Assembly: GCA_004138175.2 (NCBI GenBank)
Contig: RYFE02000002.1
Coordinates: forward strand, 1-64,000
Source of the DNA: Chloroflexales bacterium ZM16-3
Lineage (GTDB): Bacteria; Chloroflexota; Chloroflexia; Chloroflexales; Chloroflexaceae
DNA: 64,000 bases
Direction of reading: 5' to 3'
Of this stretch, positions 19,816 through 26,872 are shown piece after piece. Position 1 is the first letter of the stretch, and each line of letters begins with the position of its first letter. The notes under the pieces are model-generated. The model saw only the letters and a program-made list of their open reading frames with translations, was not told the DNA's origin and did not search any database. A program made the translations under genes and the position numbers.

Positions 19816-20055
19816 ATGATCTACATCATCACCGAGCCCTGCATCGGCATGAAGAACGCCAGCTGCGTCGCCGTCTGTCCGGTGGACTGCATCTACGAGG
19901 GGCCGGATCAGTACTACATCAACCCCGACGAGTGCATCGGCTGCGGGGCCTGCGAGGCGGAGTGCCCGGTCTCGGCGATCTACGCCGAGGACGAGGTGCC
20001 GACGGAGTACGCCAGCTACCTGGAGAAGAACAAGGGCTTCTTCGTCGGCGCGTAG
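19816..20055 (+). CDS. 7Fe ferredoxin ([3Fe-4S][4Fe-4S])
   Basis: 79 residues, ATG with AAGGAGACACACCCA upstream. The cysteines are C9, C17, C21, C25 and C40, C43, C46, C50. The first motif is CIGMKNASCVAVCPVDC: the usual second Cys is replaced and a spacer inserted, exactly as in Azotobacter/Thermus-type 7Fe ferredoxins, so it should carry one 3Fe and one 4Fe cluster. It is a soluble low-potential electron carrier. It lies 33 bp after the heme-domain/winged-helix gene and probably in the same transcript. It could be a target of that regulator or the electron donor that sets its redox state; both are inference. Confidence 0.93.
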   Translation: MIYIITEPCIGMKNASCVAVCPVDCIYEGPDQYYINPDECIGCGACEAECPVSAIYAEDEVPTEYASYLEKNKGFFVGA

Positions 20056-20122
20056 AGCACTGGGCCACTGAGTCACTGAGCCACGGAGGCGCGCGCCTCC
20101 GTGGCTCAGTGACTGAATATAT

Positions 20123-20245
20123 GCAATACCGCAGAAGTAACCCTGTCACCCATGTCACGCTGAGCGCAGCGAAGCGTCCCGGCCGGGATTCTTCGCTGCG
20201 CTCAGAATGACAGAACACTTCACAGGGTTACTTCTGCGGTATTGC
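20123..20245. mobile_element. MITE copy 2 (123 bp) with 8-bp target duplication
   Basis: Identical to the copy at 13857. It is flanked on both sides by GAATATAT, a perfect 8-bp duplication different from that of copy 1. The identity shows recent transposition. It lies between the ferredoxin gene and the Cys-rich gene. Confidence 0.95.
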
Positions 20246-20267
20246 GAATATATGCATGTGATGGGCG

Positions 20268-20639
20268 CTACGCGCCCTCCGCCCACTGGAGGTATGTCTC
20301 CAGCGGGCCGTTGTAGTAGACGTGGACGACCTGGTTGAAGGTGATCTTGCCGACCGCGTCCCAGACCTCGTTGTCGTCCTGGCTGTAGGCCACGAGCATG
20401 CCCCGCTCGGGGGCGTACTCGTCCTCGCCGGGCGGGATGACGAAGGCGAGCCACACGTCGGGGTGGCGCGACTCGACATCGGCGATCAGCTCGACCCGGC
20501 CGCGCTCGACCATGCCGGTGTAGGGGCAGCCGCAGTCGCAGCCCGGCCCGCAGCTGGAGTGGTCGCCGTCGCCGGTGCCGCACGACGAGAGCTTGGTGCC
20601 GCCGTGCTCGGCGCTGGTGAGATTAATAAGCGTTGGCAT
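20268..20639 (-). CDS. Cysteine-rich hypothetical protein
   Basis: 123 residues from ATG at 20639; the frame extends upstream into a hairpin, which is unlikely to be translated. The N-terminal part holds a dense cluster of six cysteines (LSSCGTGDGDHSSCGPGCDC, then GCP), which looks like a metal or Fe-S binding site. The rest (about 45-120) is an ordinary mixed alpha/beta sequence with VWLAFVIPPGEDEYAPERGM and VVHVYYNGPLETYLQWAEG. I do not recognise a family. It lies downstream of serS in the same direction, separated by a 55-bp perfect hairpin. The ribosome site AGAGGGT is very close to the start. Confidence 0.65.
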   Translation of the reverse strand: MPTLINLTSAEHGGTKLSSCGTGDGDHSSCGPGCDCGCPYTGMVERGRVELIADVESRHPDVWLAFVIPPGEDEYAPERGMLVAYSQDDNEVWDAVGKITFNQVVHVYYNGPLETYLQWAEGA

Positions 20640-20685
20640 ACCCTCTATGGTATCACACTCTTTAGGGCTACGCCCTACAGCCCCT

Positions 20686-20740
20686 TCATATTTCTGGTTG
20701 AAATTGCCAGCGAATCTGGCAATTTCAACCAGAAATATGA
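20686..20740. repeat. Perfect 25-bp-stem hairpin downstream of serS
   Basis: Arms start TCATATTTCTGGTTGAAATT and pair perfectly over 25 bp around the loop CGAAT. It is unusually AT-rich for this window and has no T tail. It could be a 3'-end hairpin of serS or a decayed inverted-repeat element. Confidence 0.7.
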
Positions 20741-20768
20741 TCATCTTTGGCGGGTGGGCACCGCCGCG

Positions 20769-22037
20769 TCAGCGGATTACCTCAAGGCCGCCCATGTAGG
20801 GCCGCAGCACCTCGGGCACGATGATGCTGCCGTCGGCCTGCTGGTAGTTCTCGATGATCGCGATCATCACACGGGGCAGGGCCAGCCCCGAGCCGTTCAG
20901 CGTGTGCAGGAACTCGGGCTTCGCGCCGGGCTCGGGCCGGTAGCGCAGGTTGGCCCGCCGCGACTGGTACGACTCGAAGTTGGAGCAGGAGCTGACCTCT
21001 AGCCACTCCTCGACGCCGGGCGCCCACAGCTCCAGGTCGTACTTCATCGTCGCCGTGCCCAGGTCGGCGGTGCAGAGCCGCAGCAGCCGGTAGGGCACGC
21101 CCAGCCCTTTGCAGATGTCCTCGGCGTTGTCGATCAGCGTGGTCAGCTCGGCGTAGCTCGTCTCTGGGGTGACGAACTTGACCATCTCGACCTTGTCGAA
21201 CTGGTAGACGCGCTTGATCCCGCGCACATCGCGGCCTGCGCTCATCTGCTCGTTGCGCCAGCAGGGCGTGTAGGCCACGTGGTAGATCGGCAGCTGGCTG
21301 GCCTCTAGGATCTCCTCGCGGTAGAGGTTCGTCACCGGCACCTCGGCGGTGGGGATGAGCGTGAGGTCAGCGCCCTCGATCTTGAAGAGGTTCTCGCCGA
21401 AGCGCGGCAGGTTGCCGGTGCCGACCAGCACCTCCTCCTTGACCACGTAGGGCGGAGTGATCTCGCTGTAGCCGTGCTGCTGGGTGTGTACGTCGAGCAT
21501 CCAGCTGATCAGGGCGCGCTGGAGCCGCGAGCCCGCGCCCTTGAGTACGAAGAAGCGGGTGCCGCTGAGCTTCACGCCGCGCTCGAAGTCGATGATGCCG
21601 AGGGCCTCGCCCAGCTCCCAGTGCGGCTTCGGCGTGAAGTCGAACTGCCGCTGTGCGCCCTCGACGCGGACGACGACATTGTCGTGCTCGGTCGTCCCGT
21701 CGGGCACATCGGGGTGGGGCAGGTTCGGCAGCCAGAGCATCAGGCGGCTGAACTCGGCCTCGGCCTCGCCTGCCTCACGGTCCAGCTCGGCGATCCGGTC
21801 GCCCACCTCGCGCATAGCGGCGATCTTCGCCTCGCGCTCGTCCTTGTCCTTCATCTTGCTGATCTCTTTGGAGACCGCGTTACGCTCGGCCTTGAGCGCC
21901 TCCACCTCTTTGATCAGCGCCCGGCGGCGCTCGTCCACCGCCAGCAGCGCGTCCACCTGGGCCGGGTCGTCCCCCTTGCGGCGCAGCCCCGCCCGTACCA
22001 CCTCGGGCTGCTCACGGATCAGCTTAATGTCGAGCAT
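20769..22037 (-). CDS. serS: Seryl-tRNA synthetase
   Basis: 422 residues, ATG at 22037. Residues 1-110 form the long antiparallel coiled-coil arm that binds the long variable arm of tRNA-Ser ([20 protein letters not shown] at the start). The class II catalytic core shows motif 2 ([19 protein letters not shown]) and motif 3 ([20 protein letters not shown]). It charges tRNA-Ser, and tRNA-Sec if present, with serine. It is the last of four same-strand genes that begin with a T-box leader at about 23.8 kb. The T-box discriminator-pairing base fits tRNA-Ser, so serS is probably the original target of that leader. Confidence 0.96.
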   Translation of the reverse strand: MLDIKLIREQPEVVRAGLRRKGDDPAQVDALLAVDERRRALIKEVEALKAERNAVSKEISKMKDKDEREAKIAAMREVGDRIAELDREAGEAEAEFSRLMLWLPNLPHPDVPDGTTEHDNVVVRVEGAQRQFDFTPKPHWELGEALGIIDFERGVKLSGTRFFVLKGAGSRLQRALISWMLDVHTQQHGYSEITPPYVVKEEVLVGTGNLPRFGENLFKIEGADLTLIPTAEVPVTNLYREEILEASQLPIYHVAYTPCWRNEQMSAGRDVRGIKRVYQFDKVEMVKFVTPETSYAELTTLIDNAEDICKGLGVPYRLLRLCTADLGTATMKYDLELWAPGVEEWLEVSSCSNFESYQSRRANLRYRPEPGAKPEFLHTLNGSGLALPRVMIAIIENYQQADGSIIVPEVLRPYMGGLEVIR

Positions 22038-22067
22038 CGTTCACTCCTATTCTCAATTATCCAGGCC

Positions 22068-22095
22068 GTAGGGGCGCGTCGCGACGCGCCCCTAC
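22068..22095. repeat. GTAGGGGCGCG palindrome between serS and the upstream gene
   Basis: A perfect 28-bp palindrome (GTAGGGGCGCGTCG and its complement). On the minus strand its TAG is the stop codon of the gene at 22092-22571. Confidence 0.85.
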
Positions 22096-22571
22096 TTCTT
22101 TGCCATGTCCTGTAGGACCCGCACAATATCGCCCATGCCGATGCTGCCGTCGCTGTCGCCGTTGAGCGAGGTGAACATGCGCGTCAGCATCTCGCGCTGC
22201 TGCTGGTCGGCGATGCGTCTGGGCACCAGATAGACCATCTCGCCGTCCTTGATGAAGTAGAGCGCATAGGGGCTGCCGCCGCGATCCAGGGCCGCCAGCA
22301 CCGCCTGCCGCACCATCGGGTGGGTCACCGGCACCAGGCTGCCGACAGGCGCGCCCGCCGGGAGATCCATCTCCTCCGGTGCCATCTCGGTCAGCGGCGC
22401 GGCGGAGAGCGGGCTCTGCTGCGAGGTCATCGGCTGCGAGGAGGACATGGTCGGCGGCAGCCCGCTCACCTTCCCCGGGAAGTTGCCCCAGGCCCGGTTG
22501 AGCATCACCAACACGATCAGGATGACGACAACCCCGCCGGCTACGATACTAATGAAGAGGTAGAGATCCAT
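22092..22571 (-). CDS. Membrane-anchored hypothetical protein
   Basis: 159 residues from ATG at 22571 with GGAGG six bases upstream. A single N-terminal membrane helix (about 3-24, LYLFISIVAGGVVVILIVLV) is followed by a Ser/Pro/Met-rich linker to about residue 75. A small cytoplasmic domain comes next: HPMVRQAVLAALDRGGSPYA, YFIKDGEMVYLVPRRI and a final DGSIGMGDIVRVLQDM helix. No known domain is recognised. It sits between the Nudix pair and serS and its stop codon lies in a palindromic repeat. Confidence 0.7.
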   Translation of the reverse strand: MDLYLFISIVAGGVVVILIVLVMLNRAWGNFPGKVSGLPPTMSSSQPMTSQQSPLSAAPLTEMAPEEMDLPAGAPVGSLVPVTHPMVRQAVLAALDRGGSPYALYFIKDGEMVYLVPRRIADQQQREMLTRMFTSLNGDSDGSIGMGDIVRVLQDMAKK

Positions 22572-22596
22572 CGGTGGCCTCCGAGAATGCAAAAGC

Positions 22597-22628
22597 CCAA
22601 CCCCCAACCCCCAACCCCCAACCCCTAG
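22597..22628. repeat. AACCCCC heptamer tandem at the Nudix gene end
   Basis: Four tandem CCCAACC-type heptamers. On the minus strand they begin immediately at the TAG stop of the Nudix gene at 22625. The same heptamer occurs at bases 1-15 of the window. Confidence 0.85.
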
Positions 22629-23113
22629 ATCAAGCTATAGCTCCAGCTCAGCGGCTGCCCGTCATGGTAGGGCATAACCCCGTGGAACTGGCGCGGGTCG
22701 GCGCTGAAGATCAGCGGCAGGAAGTGGCGGTCGCCCGGCCAGAGCGGCAGGTCGAGCATGCGCTCGGCGGGCACCCACTCTAGCTCGCCCTCGCTGTTGC
22801 GGGCGGGCGGCTCGCCCGTGAAGGCGCTGATCACAAAGAGAAAGCCGAGCCAGTCCTCGCCGTTCTTGCCGAAGCCGGGCCAGCTGACCGTGCCGCGCAG
22901 GGTCAACTCAGTGGCCTCGATGGCGGCCTCCTCGCGCAGCTCGCGGCGCATGCCGGCCACCACGTCCTCGTCGGGCTCGACCTTGCCGCCCAGGCCGTTG
23001 TACTTGCCGAGGTGCATGTCGCCGGGGCGGGCGTTGCGGTGGATCATCAGCACCGAGCGACCGTCGGGCGAGAGCACGTAGCCGAGGGTGGCGATGATCG
23101 GCGTGTAGGGCAT
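22625..23113 (-). CDS. Nudix hydrolase, 8-oxo-dGTPase-like
   Basis: 162 residues. The Nudix box GGKVEPDEDVVAGMRRELRE then EA is complete (G-x5-E-x7-REUxEE pattern). The preceding HLGKYNGLGGK and following WPGFGKNGEDWLGFLF and WVPAERM resemble the MTH1/MutT branch that hydrolyses oxidised purine nucleotides. Some members instead act on other nucleoside diphosphate derivatives. It lies 9 bp after the second Nudix gene and is clearly co-transcribed with it, behind the T-box leader. The stop TAG abuts an AACCCCC heptamer repeat. Confidence 0.88.
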   Translation of the reverse strand: MPYTPIIATLGYVLSPDGRSVLMIHRNARPGDMHLGKYNGLGGKVEPDEDVVAGMRRELREEAAIEATELTLRGTVSWPGFGKNGEDWLGFLFVISAFTGEPPARNSEGELEWVPAERMLDLPLWPGDRHFLPLIFSADPRQFHGVMPYHDGQPLSWSYSLI

Positions 23114-23122
23114 GGGCTCCTC

Positions 23123-23623
23123 CTACCAGGGCAGGGCCAGGCCGAAGAGGCCCTGGCGAAACTCGGCGATGCGGCGCAGGGATCCAGCCTCGGTGTTGGC
23201 GGGCACGTCCTGCGGCAGAAAGAAGCGGGCGTCCACGATCTCAAGGTCGCCGACGGGCGGGCGGGCCTCGCCGAGCGCATCGCAGAGGAAGACGCCGACG
23301 TGGTTGTTGAAGCCATAGTTGTGATTGTAGTAGACGCCGAACAGGCGCTGGATCTGGGCGTCGCAGCCGCCCTCCTCGCGCACCTCGCGCAGGGCTGCCG
23401 TGGCCATATCCTCGCCACGGTTGACGCCGCCGCCGGGCAGGCTCCAGGGCGTGGGGCCGCTGCGGTGGCGCACCATAAGCAGGCGGTCGCCGCGCGTCAC
23501 CACGGCGCGCACGCCCAGCTCGGTGGGCCGGGCCAGGCGGCGCAGCCCGTCGCGCACGGTGACGATCGTGTGGTAGGCGAGGGTGAGCCCGCCCTCGCGC
23601 ATGCCGTGGGCTATATGATTCAT
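23123..23623 (-). CDS. Nudix hydrolase
   Basis: 167 residues from ATG at 23623 with GGGGTGCGG upstream; a GTG two codons earlier (23629) is possible. Nudix box GGGVNRGEDMATAALREVRE then EGG is complete. The N-terminal 40 residues (YHTIVTVRDGLRRLARPTEL) look like a membrane-proximal or dimer helix seen in some Chloroflexota Nudix proteins. The substrate is not predictable. The start codon lies about 18 bases after the U run of the T-box terminator, so it is the first gene under T-box control. Confidence 0.85.
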   Translation of the reverse strand: MNHIAHGMREGGLTLAYHTIVTVRDGLRRLARPTELGVRAVVTRGDRLLMVRHRSGPTPWSLPGGGVNRGEDMATAALREVREEGGCDAQIQRLFGVYYNHNYGFNNHVGVFLCDALGEARPPVGDLEIVDARFFLPQDVPANTEAGSLRRIAEFRQGLFGLALPW

Positions 23624-23632
23624 CCGCACCCC

Positions 23633-23875
23633 ATAAAAAAACCTCGCCCTAGAGAAGGACGAGGGAGAAGACCTCGTGGTGCCACCTTCATTCGCCCGGC
23701 GCGTGGCGCGGGCCTCAGAGGAGCGCTGTAACGGGCGCGCCCGATCGGGCTTACTGCGGCCTGCGCCGGTTCGGCTGATGACTCAGGAGGGGATGCGCTG
23801 TGCCTGGCCACCGCCTCGCAGCTCCCGGCGGCTCTCTGAAGACCTAGACGCGGCGCGCACTCCATCACCGTCGCT
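23633..23875 (-). promoter_or_regulatory. T-box riboswitch leader (candidate tRNA-Ser)
   Basis: The minus-strand RNA carries the T-box core GAAGGUGGCACCACGAGG, with UGGC at 23678-23686. Its C would pair with discriminator G73, as tRNA-Ser has. Near the 5' end AGAGAGCC resembles the Stem I AG-bulge region. The 3' end is a terminator stem (CCUCGUCCU ... AGGGCGAGG, 23642-23664) followed by seven U. The 5' strand of this stem can instead pair with ACGAGG of the T-box, giving the mutually exclusive antiterminator. Uncharged tRNA would let transcription into the Nudix-Nudix-22092-serS genes. UCC triplets lie in the candidate specifier region, but I cannot fix the specifier codon by eye. Confidence 0.85.
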
Positions 23876-23881
23876 GGGCAA

Positions 23882-23910
23882 ATTATAGCAGGGGCGCCCC
23901 GGCGGCGCAA
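23882..23910 (-). promoter_or_regulatory. Promoter of the T-box operon
   Basis: On the minus strand TTGCGC, a 17-base spacer, then TATAAT. Transcription would start near 23875, just upstream of the T-box leader. Confidence 0.75.
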
Positions 23911-23948
23911 GCCCTGCCGCCTGGAACCTGCAACCGCCTCACTGATGT

Positions 23949-24950
23949 TTACTGCTTGCTCCAGATCCGCAGGTTCAGGTTCAGATCCTCGACGATCTCC
24001 TCGGCTAAGCGCACATCCTTAAAGTAGGCTTCGATATCGCCCTGGCCAAGGGCCGCCCCGCTGCGCCAGAGGGCGGGCGGCTCAAAGTAGTTCTTGTTGG
24101 TGCTGATGGCGATGTAGATCTGCGCGTTCACAAATGCGATCGCCACCGGCGCATCGATCTCGTTGCGAAAGCGGGTGAGCCGCTCCATCAGGCTGGGCGA
24201 GAGGATGTAGCGCGCCTCGACCTGGTCGGTCGACTGCACCGCAAACAGGCGCTCGAACTCGGGGTCCTCCAGGCGCACCATCTCGCCGGGCCGCCCGTCG
24301 ATCTTGCTCCCCCAGCCCTGCATCATGCGGCCCAGACCGCCCAGCGCGCGCTCGGCCGTGTCGGGCAGCACAAAGGTCTGCCCCTGAAAGTCCTTGTTGA
24401 AGTCGGCGATGAAGAAGATCCCGCGAAAGATCGTGTGCCACGTGGTGCGCCGGTTGCCCTTCGAGTCCGTCGTGGTGGTCTTATACTCAGCGTGTACCTC
24501 GGAGAAGTGAAAGGCCGTCGCCCCCACCCGCCCGCTGAAGCGATCCTCGGCCCGGTAGCGGTCGATCCGGTGGCGGTAGATCTCGCTGTCGGAGAACTCA
24601 CGCTCGCTGATCCCGCCGCCCGGCATGTAGGACAGGTCAGGGTCGATCACCTTGGCCAGGCGGGCGATCACCTGAGACTTGAAGTAGCTGCGGTACTCCT
24701 GCATCGCTCCATGGACCAAGAACCCCCAGCCAATGAAGCCGATGGCGAGCGGGATGATGAGGCCAAATGGCCCGATCACGCGCACGAGCACTAGGGCCAA
24801 GACGATGGCGATCGGCACGATGATGGCGGCGCTCAGCAAGGCCCGCTTGCGCGCCCGCAGCCGGCGCTGTTCAAGCTCGTCGAGGATGGGCCGCAGCTCG
24901 CCCTGGTACAGCGCGGCCAGCGATGGCTGGTTGTGTGATGTGGTAGGCAT
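23949..24950 (-). CDS. DUF3137 membrane protein
   Basis: 333 residues. Two close hydrophobic helices lie at about 40-90 (ALLSAAIIVPIAIVLALVLV, FGLIIPLAIGFIGWGFLV). A DUF3137 domain follows (GGGISEREFSDSEIYRHR, GIFFIADFNKDFQGQTFVLP, YILSPSLMERLTRFRN). Its ATG overlaps the stop of lemA by one base, so the two are translationally coupled. DUF3137 proteins often pair with LemA proteins; their biochemical role is unknown. A C-terminal amphipathic helix (YFKDVRLAEEIVEDLNLN) ends the protein. Confidence 0.88.
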   Translation of the reverse strand: MPTTSHNQPSLAALYQGELRPILDELEQRRLRARKRALLSAAIIVPIAIVLALVLVRVIGPFGLIIPLAIGFIGWGFLVHGAMQEYRSYFKSQVIARLAKVIDPDLSYMPGGGISEREFSDSEIYRHRIDRYRAEDRFSGRVGATAFHFSEVHAEYKTTTTDSKGNRRTTWHTIFRGIFFIADFNKDFQGQTFVLPDTAERALGGLGRMMQGWGSKIDGRPGEMVRLEDPEFERLFAVQSTDQVEARYILSPSLMERLTRFRNEIDAPVAIAFVNAQIYIAISTNKNYFEPPALWRSGAALGQGDIEAYFKDVRLAEEIVEDLNLNLRIWSKQ

Positions 24951-25519
24951 CAGCGCTGGAACATGCTACGCACATCGACGCTCTGGCGCTCGGCGGCGCT
25001 CGCCTCGAACAGCACGCGCTGGCTCAGGCCCATTGGGCCGGCCATGAGACTGCCTGGCAGCATCTGGATGGCGTTGTTGTAGTCGGTGACGGCGGCGTTG
25101 TAGGCTCGCCGGGACGCCGAGATCTGCTCCTCGACCTCGTTCAGGCTGGCCTGGAGGTGCAGGAAGTTCTGGCTCGCCTTCAGGTCGGGGTAGCTCTCGA
25201 CCGACACCATCACCCGGCCGAGGGCGCTGTCGATCTGGCGCTCGGACTCCGCACGCTGGGCCGGGGTCATATCGCCGGTTACGGCACGGGTGCGCAGCTC
25301 GGTCAGCTCGCTCAGCAGCTCGCGCTCGTGGACCATATACTTCTCGACGGTGGCCACAAGGTTGGGGATCAGGTCGTAGCGCTTCTTGAGCATCACGTCG
25401 ATCGAGGCGAATGCCTGGTCGGCGCGGTTGCGCCTCCCGATCAGGCCGTTGTAGATCCCGATCAGTCCTACCAGAGCTATAACCACAACAACAGTGAGGA
25501 TGATGAGTGTTGTTCCCAC
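24950..25519 (-). CDS. lemA: LemA family membrane protein
   Basis: 189 residues with one N-terminal membrane helix (LIILTVVVVIALVGLIGIYN). The LemA core follows: NRADQAFASIDVMLKKRYDL, IPNLVATVEKYMVHERELL and FLHLQASLNEVEEQISASRR, forming a long helical bundle. LemA proteins are widespread, and are linked to envelope stress and membrane-protein turnover, but lack a firm function. It is the first gene of a lemA-DUF3137 operon. Promoter signals are not obvious. Confidence 0.92.
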   Translation of the reverse strand: MGTTLIILTVVVVIALVGLIGIYNGLIGRRNRADQAFASIDVMLKKRYDLIPNLVATVEKYMVHERELLSELTELRTRAVTGDMTPAQRAESERQIDSALGRVMVSVESYPDLKASQNFLHLQASLNEVEEQISASRRAYNAAVTDYNNAIQMLPGSLMAGPMGLSQRVLFEASAAERQSVDVRSMFQR

Positions 25520-25633
25520 AGGCGTACCTCGGTAGCCTGCCGGGGCACGGCCCGGCAGCGCGGCGGCTTTTCCTGTAACATAATACGCAGCGTGAGCGCC
25601 GAGGTTTCAAGCGTAGAAGCCACGCTGTGCCCC

Positions 25634-25687
25634 CCCTACACGAAGGCCGCCCCAGTCGTGAACGACTGGGGCGGCCTTCGTGTAGGG
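25634..25687. terminator. Long perfect hairpin after the 25707 gene
   Basis: A 25-bp perfect stem (CCCTACACGAAGGCCGCCCC ... ) with loop TGAA lies 20 bp downstream of the minus-strand gene at 25707. It probably terminates that transcript. Confidence 0.7.
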
Positions 25688-25706
25688 TTATTACGCCGTC
25701 GCCACC

Positions 25707-26078
25707 TTACGCCGCCGCCACCTTGCGCACGGGACGCTTGCGGTCTGAGCGACGCGTCCAGCCGATCGCCTGCACCGCGTAGGAGTCGTCGCCGTACTGC
25801 GCCAGCACATGGGTCTTCGCGCTGAGTATGAGGCCGTGGAAGCCCTTCCCGGTCTCGTTCTCAACGAGGCGGGCCTGTGCGTAGGCCCGCTGCGCGCGCT
25901 CATAGGCTATCCGCGCCTGCTCCGTCGCTTCCTCAGCGGCGTTTAGGGTCGCCTCCATCTGCTGGAGCATGGGGGTGCTGTATGCCTGGTTGACGGGCTG
26001 ATAGTCGATCAGCTCCTCGATCGCTCTGAGCGCGGCGCGGTCAGCGGCAATGGTGGATGAGTCCGGTCGTCGCGGCAT
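25707..26078 (-). CDS. Coiled-coil hypothetical protein
   Basis: 123 residues from ATG at 26078 with AAAGGACATCACAA upstream. The central part (about 36-75, MEATLNAAEEATEQARIAYE then RAQRAYAQARLV) is a helical, probably coiled-coil stretch. The C-terminus is very basic (RRSDRKRPVRKVAAA), suggesting nucleic-acid contact. I recognise no family. It stands alone between lemA and a repeat-rich region. Confidence 0.6.
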   Translation of the reverse strand: MPRRPDSSTIAADRAALRAIEELIDYQPVNQAYSTPMLQQMEATLNAAEEATEQARIAYERAQRAYAQARLVENETGKGFHGLILSAKTHVLAQYGDDSYAVQAIGWTRRSDRKRPVRKVAAA

Positions 26079-26235
26079 TTGTGATGTCCTTTCTGAGATG
26101 CTTTCTACAATGTTCGACACCTATACAGGCACGCGACTAATATACGTAAATAGCTTGCGATCTTGTACTACCCGATAGTACTTTGATGGGTAGTACTTTG
26201 GTGGTGACATGAGTAGCCGAATTGTACCGGCAGTG

Positions 26236-26381
26236 CTATGTCCACCCCTAGACATGGCATGTCCACCCCCTAGACATGGCATGTCCACCCCCTGGACATG
26301 GCATGTCCACCCCCTAGACATGGCATGTCCACCCCCTAGACATGGCATGTCCACCCCCTAGACATGGCATGTCCACCCCCG
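26236..26381. repeat. Iteron-like 22-bp tandem repeat array
   Basis: Six copies of the 13-bp palindrome GACATGGCATGTC start at 26251, 26273, 26295, 26317, 26339 and 26361, each exactly 22 bp apart and joined by CACCCCCTA. A partial copy precedes them. The spacing is two turns of the helix. Confidence 0.92.
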
Positions 26382-26830
26382 CTGGGGGCGACGCGCTCCC
26401 AGACCCTGGCTCCCCGCTGGGGGCAAGCGCCCCCAGACCCCGCGCCGGGGGCGCTTGCCCCCTGGACCCCCGCGAGGGGCTTCGCCCCTTCGAACCCTGG
26501 AATCTTAGGCCTGTAGCAGATGCGATGCACGTTGTCATGACAGGCGGGCCGCTTCGCGGCGTAGGCACTGGTTGGCGGATAGCCCGCATGCGGGGCTTTA
26601 TCGCGCCCAGGCCAAACAACGGGCATCACGCATGCGGCGGCATCAGATTCGGGGGGTCCGGGGGGCGACGCGCCCCCGGCGGGGGTCCCGGGGGCTGGCC
26701 CCCGGGGCGGGGCGCGGGGCGCAGCGCCCGCATCCGAAGCGAGCGTGATGTGAGAAGCCGGGGCGCGGGGCGCAGCGCCCGCATTCGAGGATACGGCGAA
26801 CCTGAAGACGCGCCCCGCGCCCCCTCGCGT
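26382..26830. other. GC-rich low-complexity intergenic region
   Basis: About 450 bp without a credible gene. It is made of short inverted repeats such as GGGGCGCTTGCCCC, GAGGGGCTTCGCCCC and a duplicated GGGGCGCGGGGCGCAGCGCC unit at about 26700-26780. Open frames here have skewed composition and look spurious. Confidence 0.6.
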
Positions 26831-26872
26831 GCTATACTGTGATCGGAAATCGCCTGTCTCAGCGGAGCCCCC

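Noticed and set aside
26236-26381. CRISPR-like array
   Set aside because: The 22-bp units have no variable spacers; repeat and gap are constant, and no cas gene is nearby.
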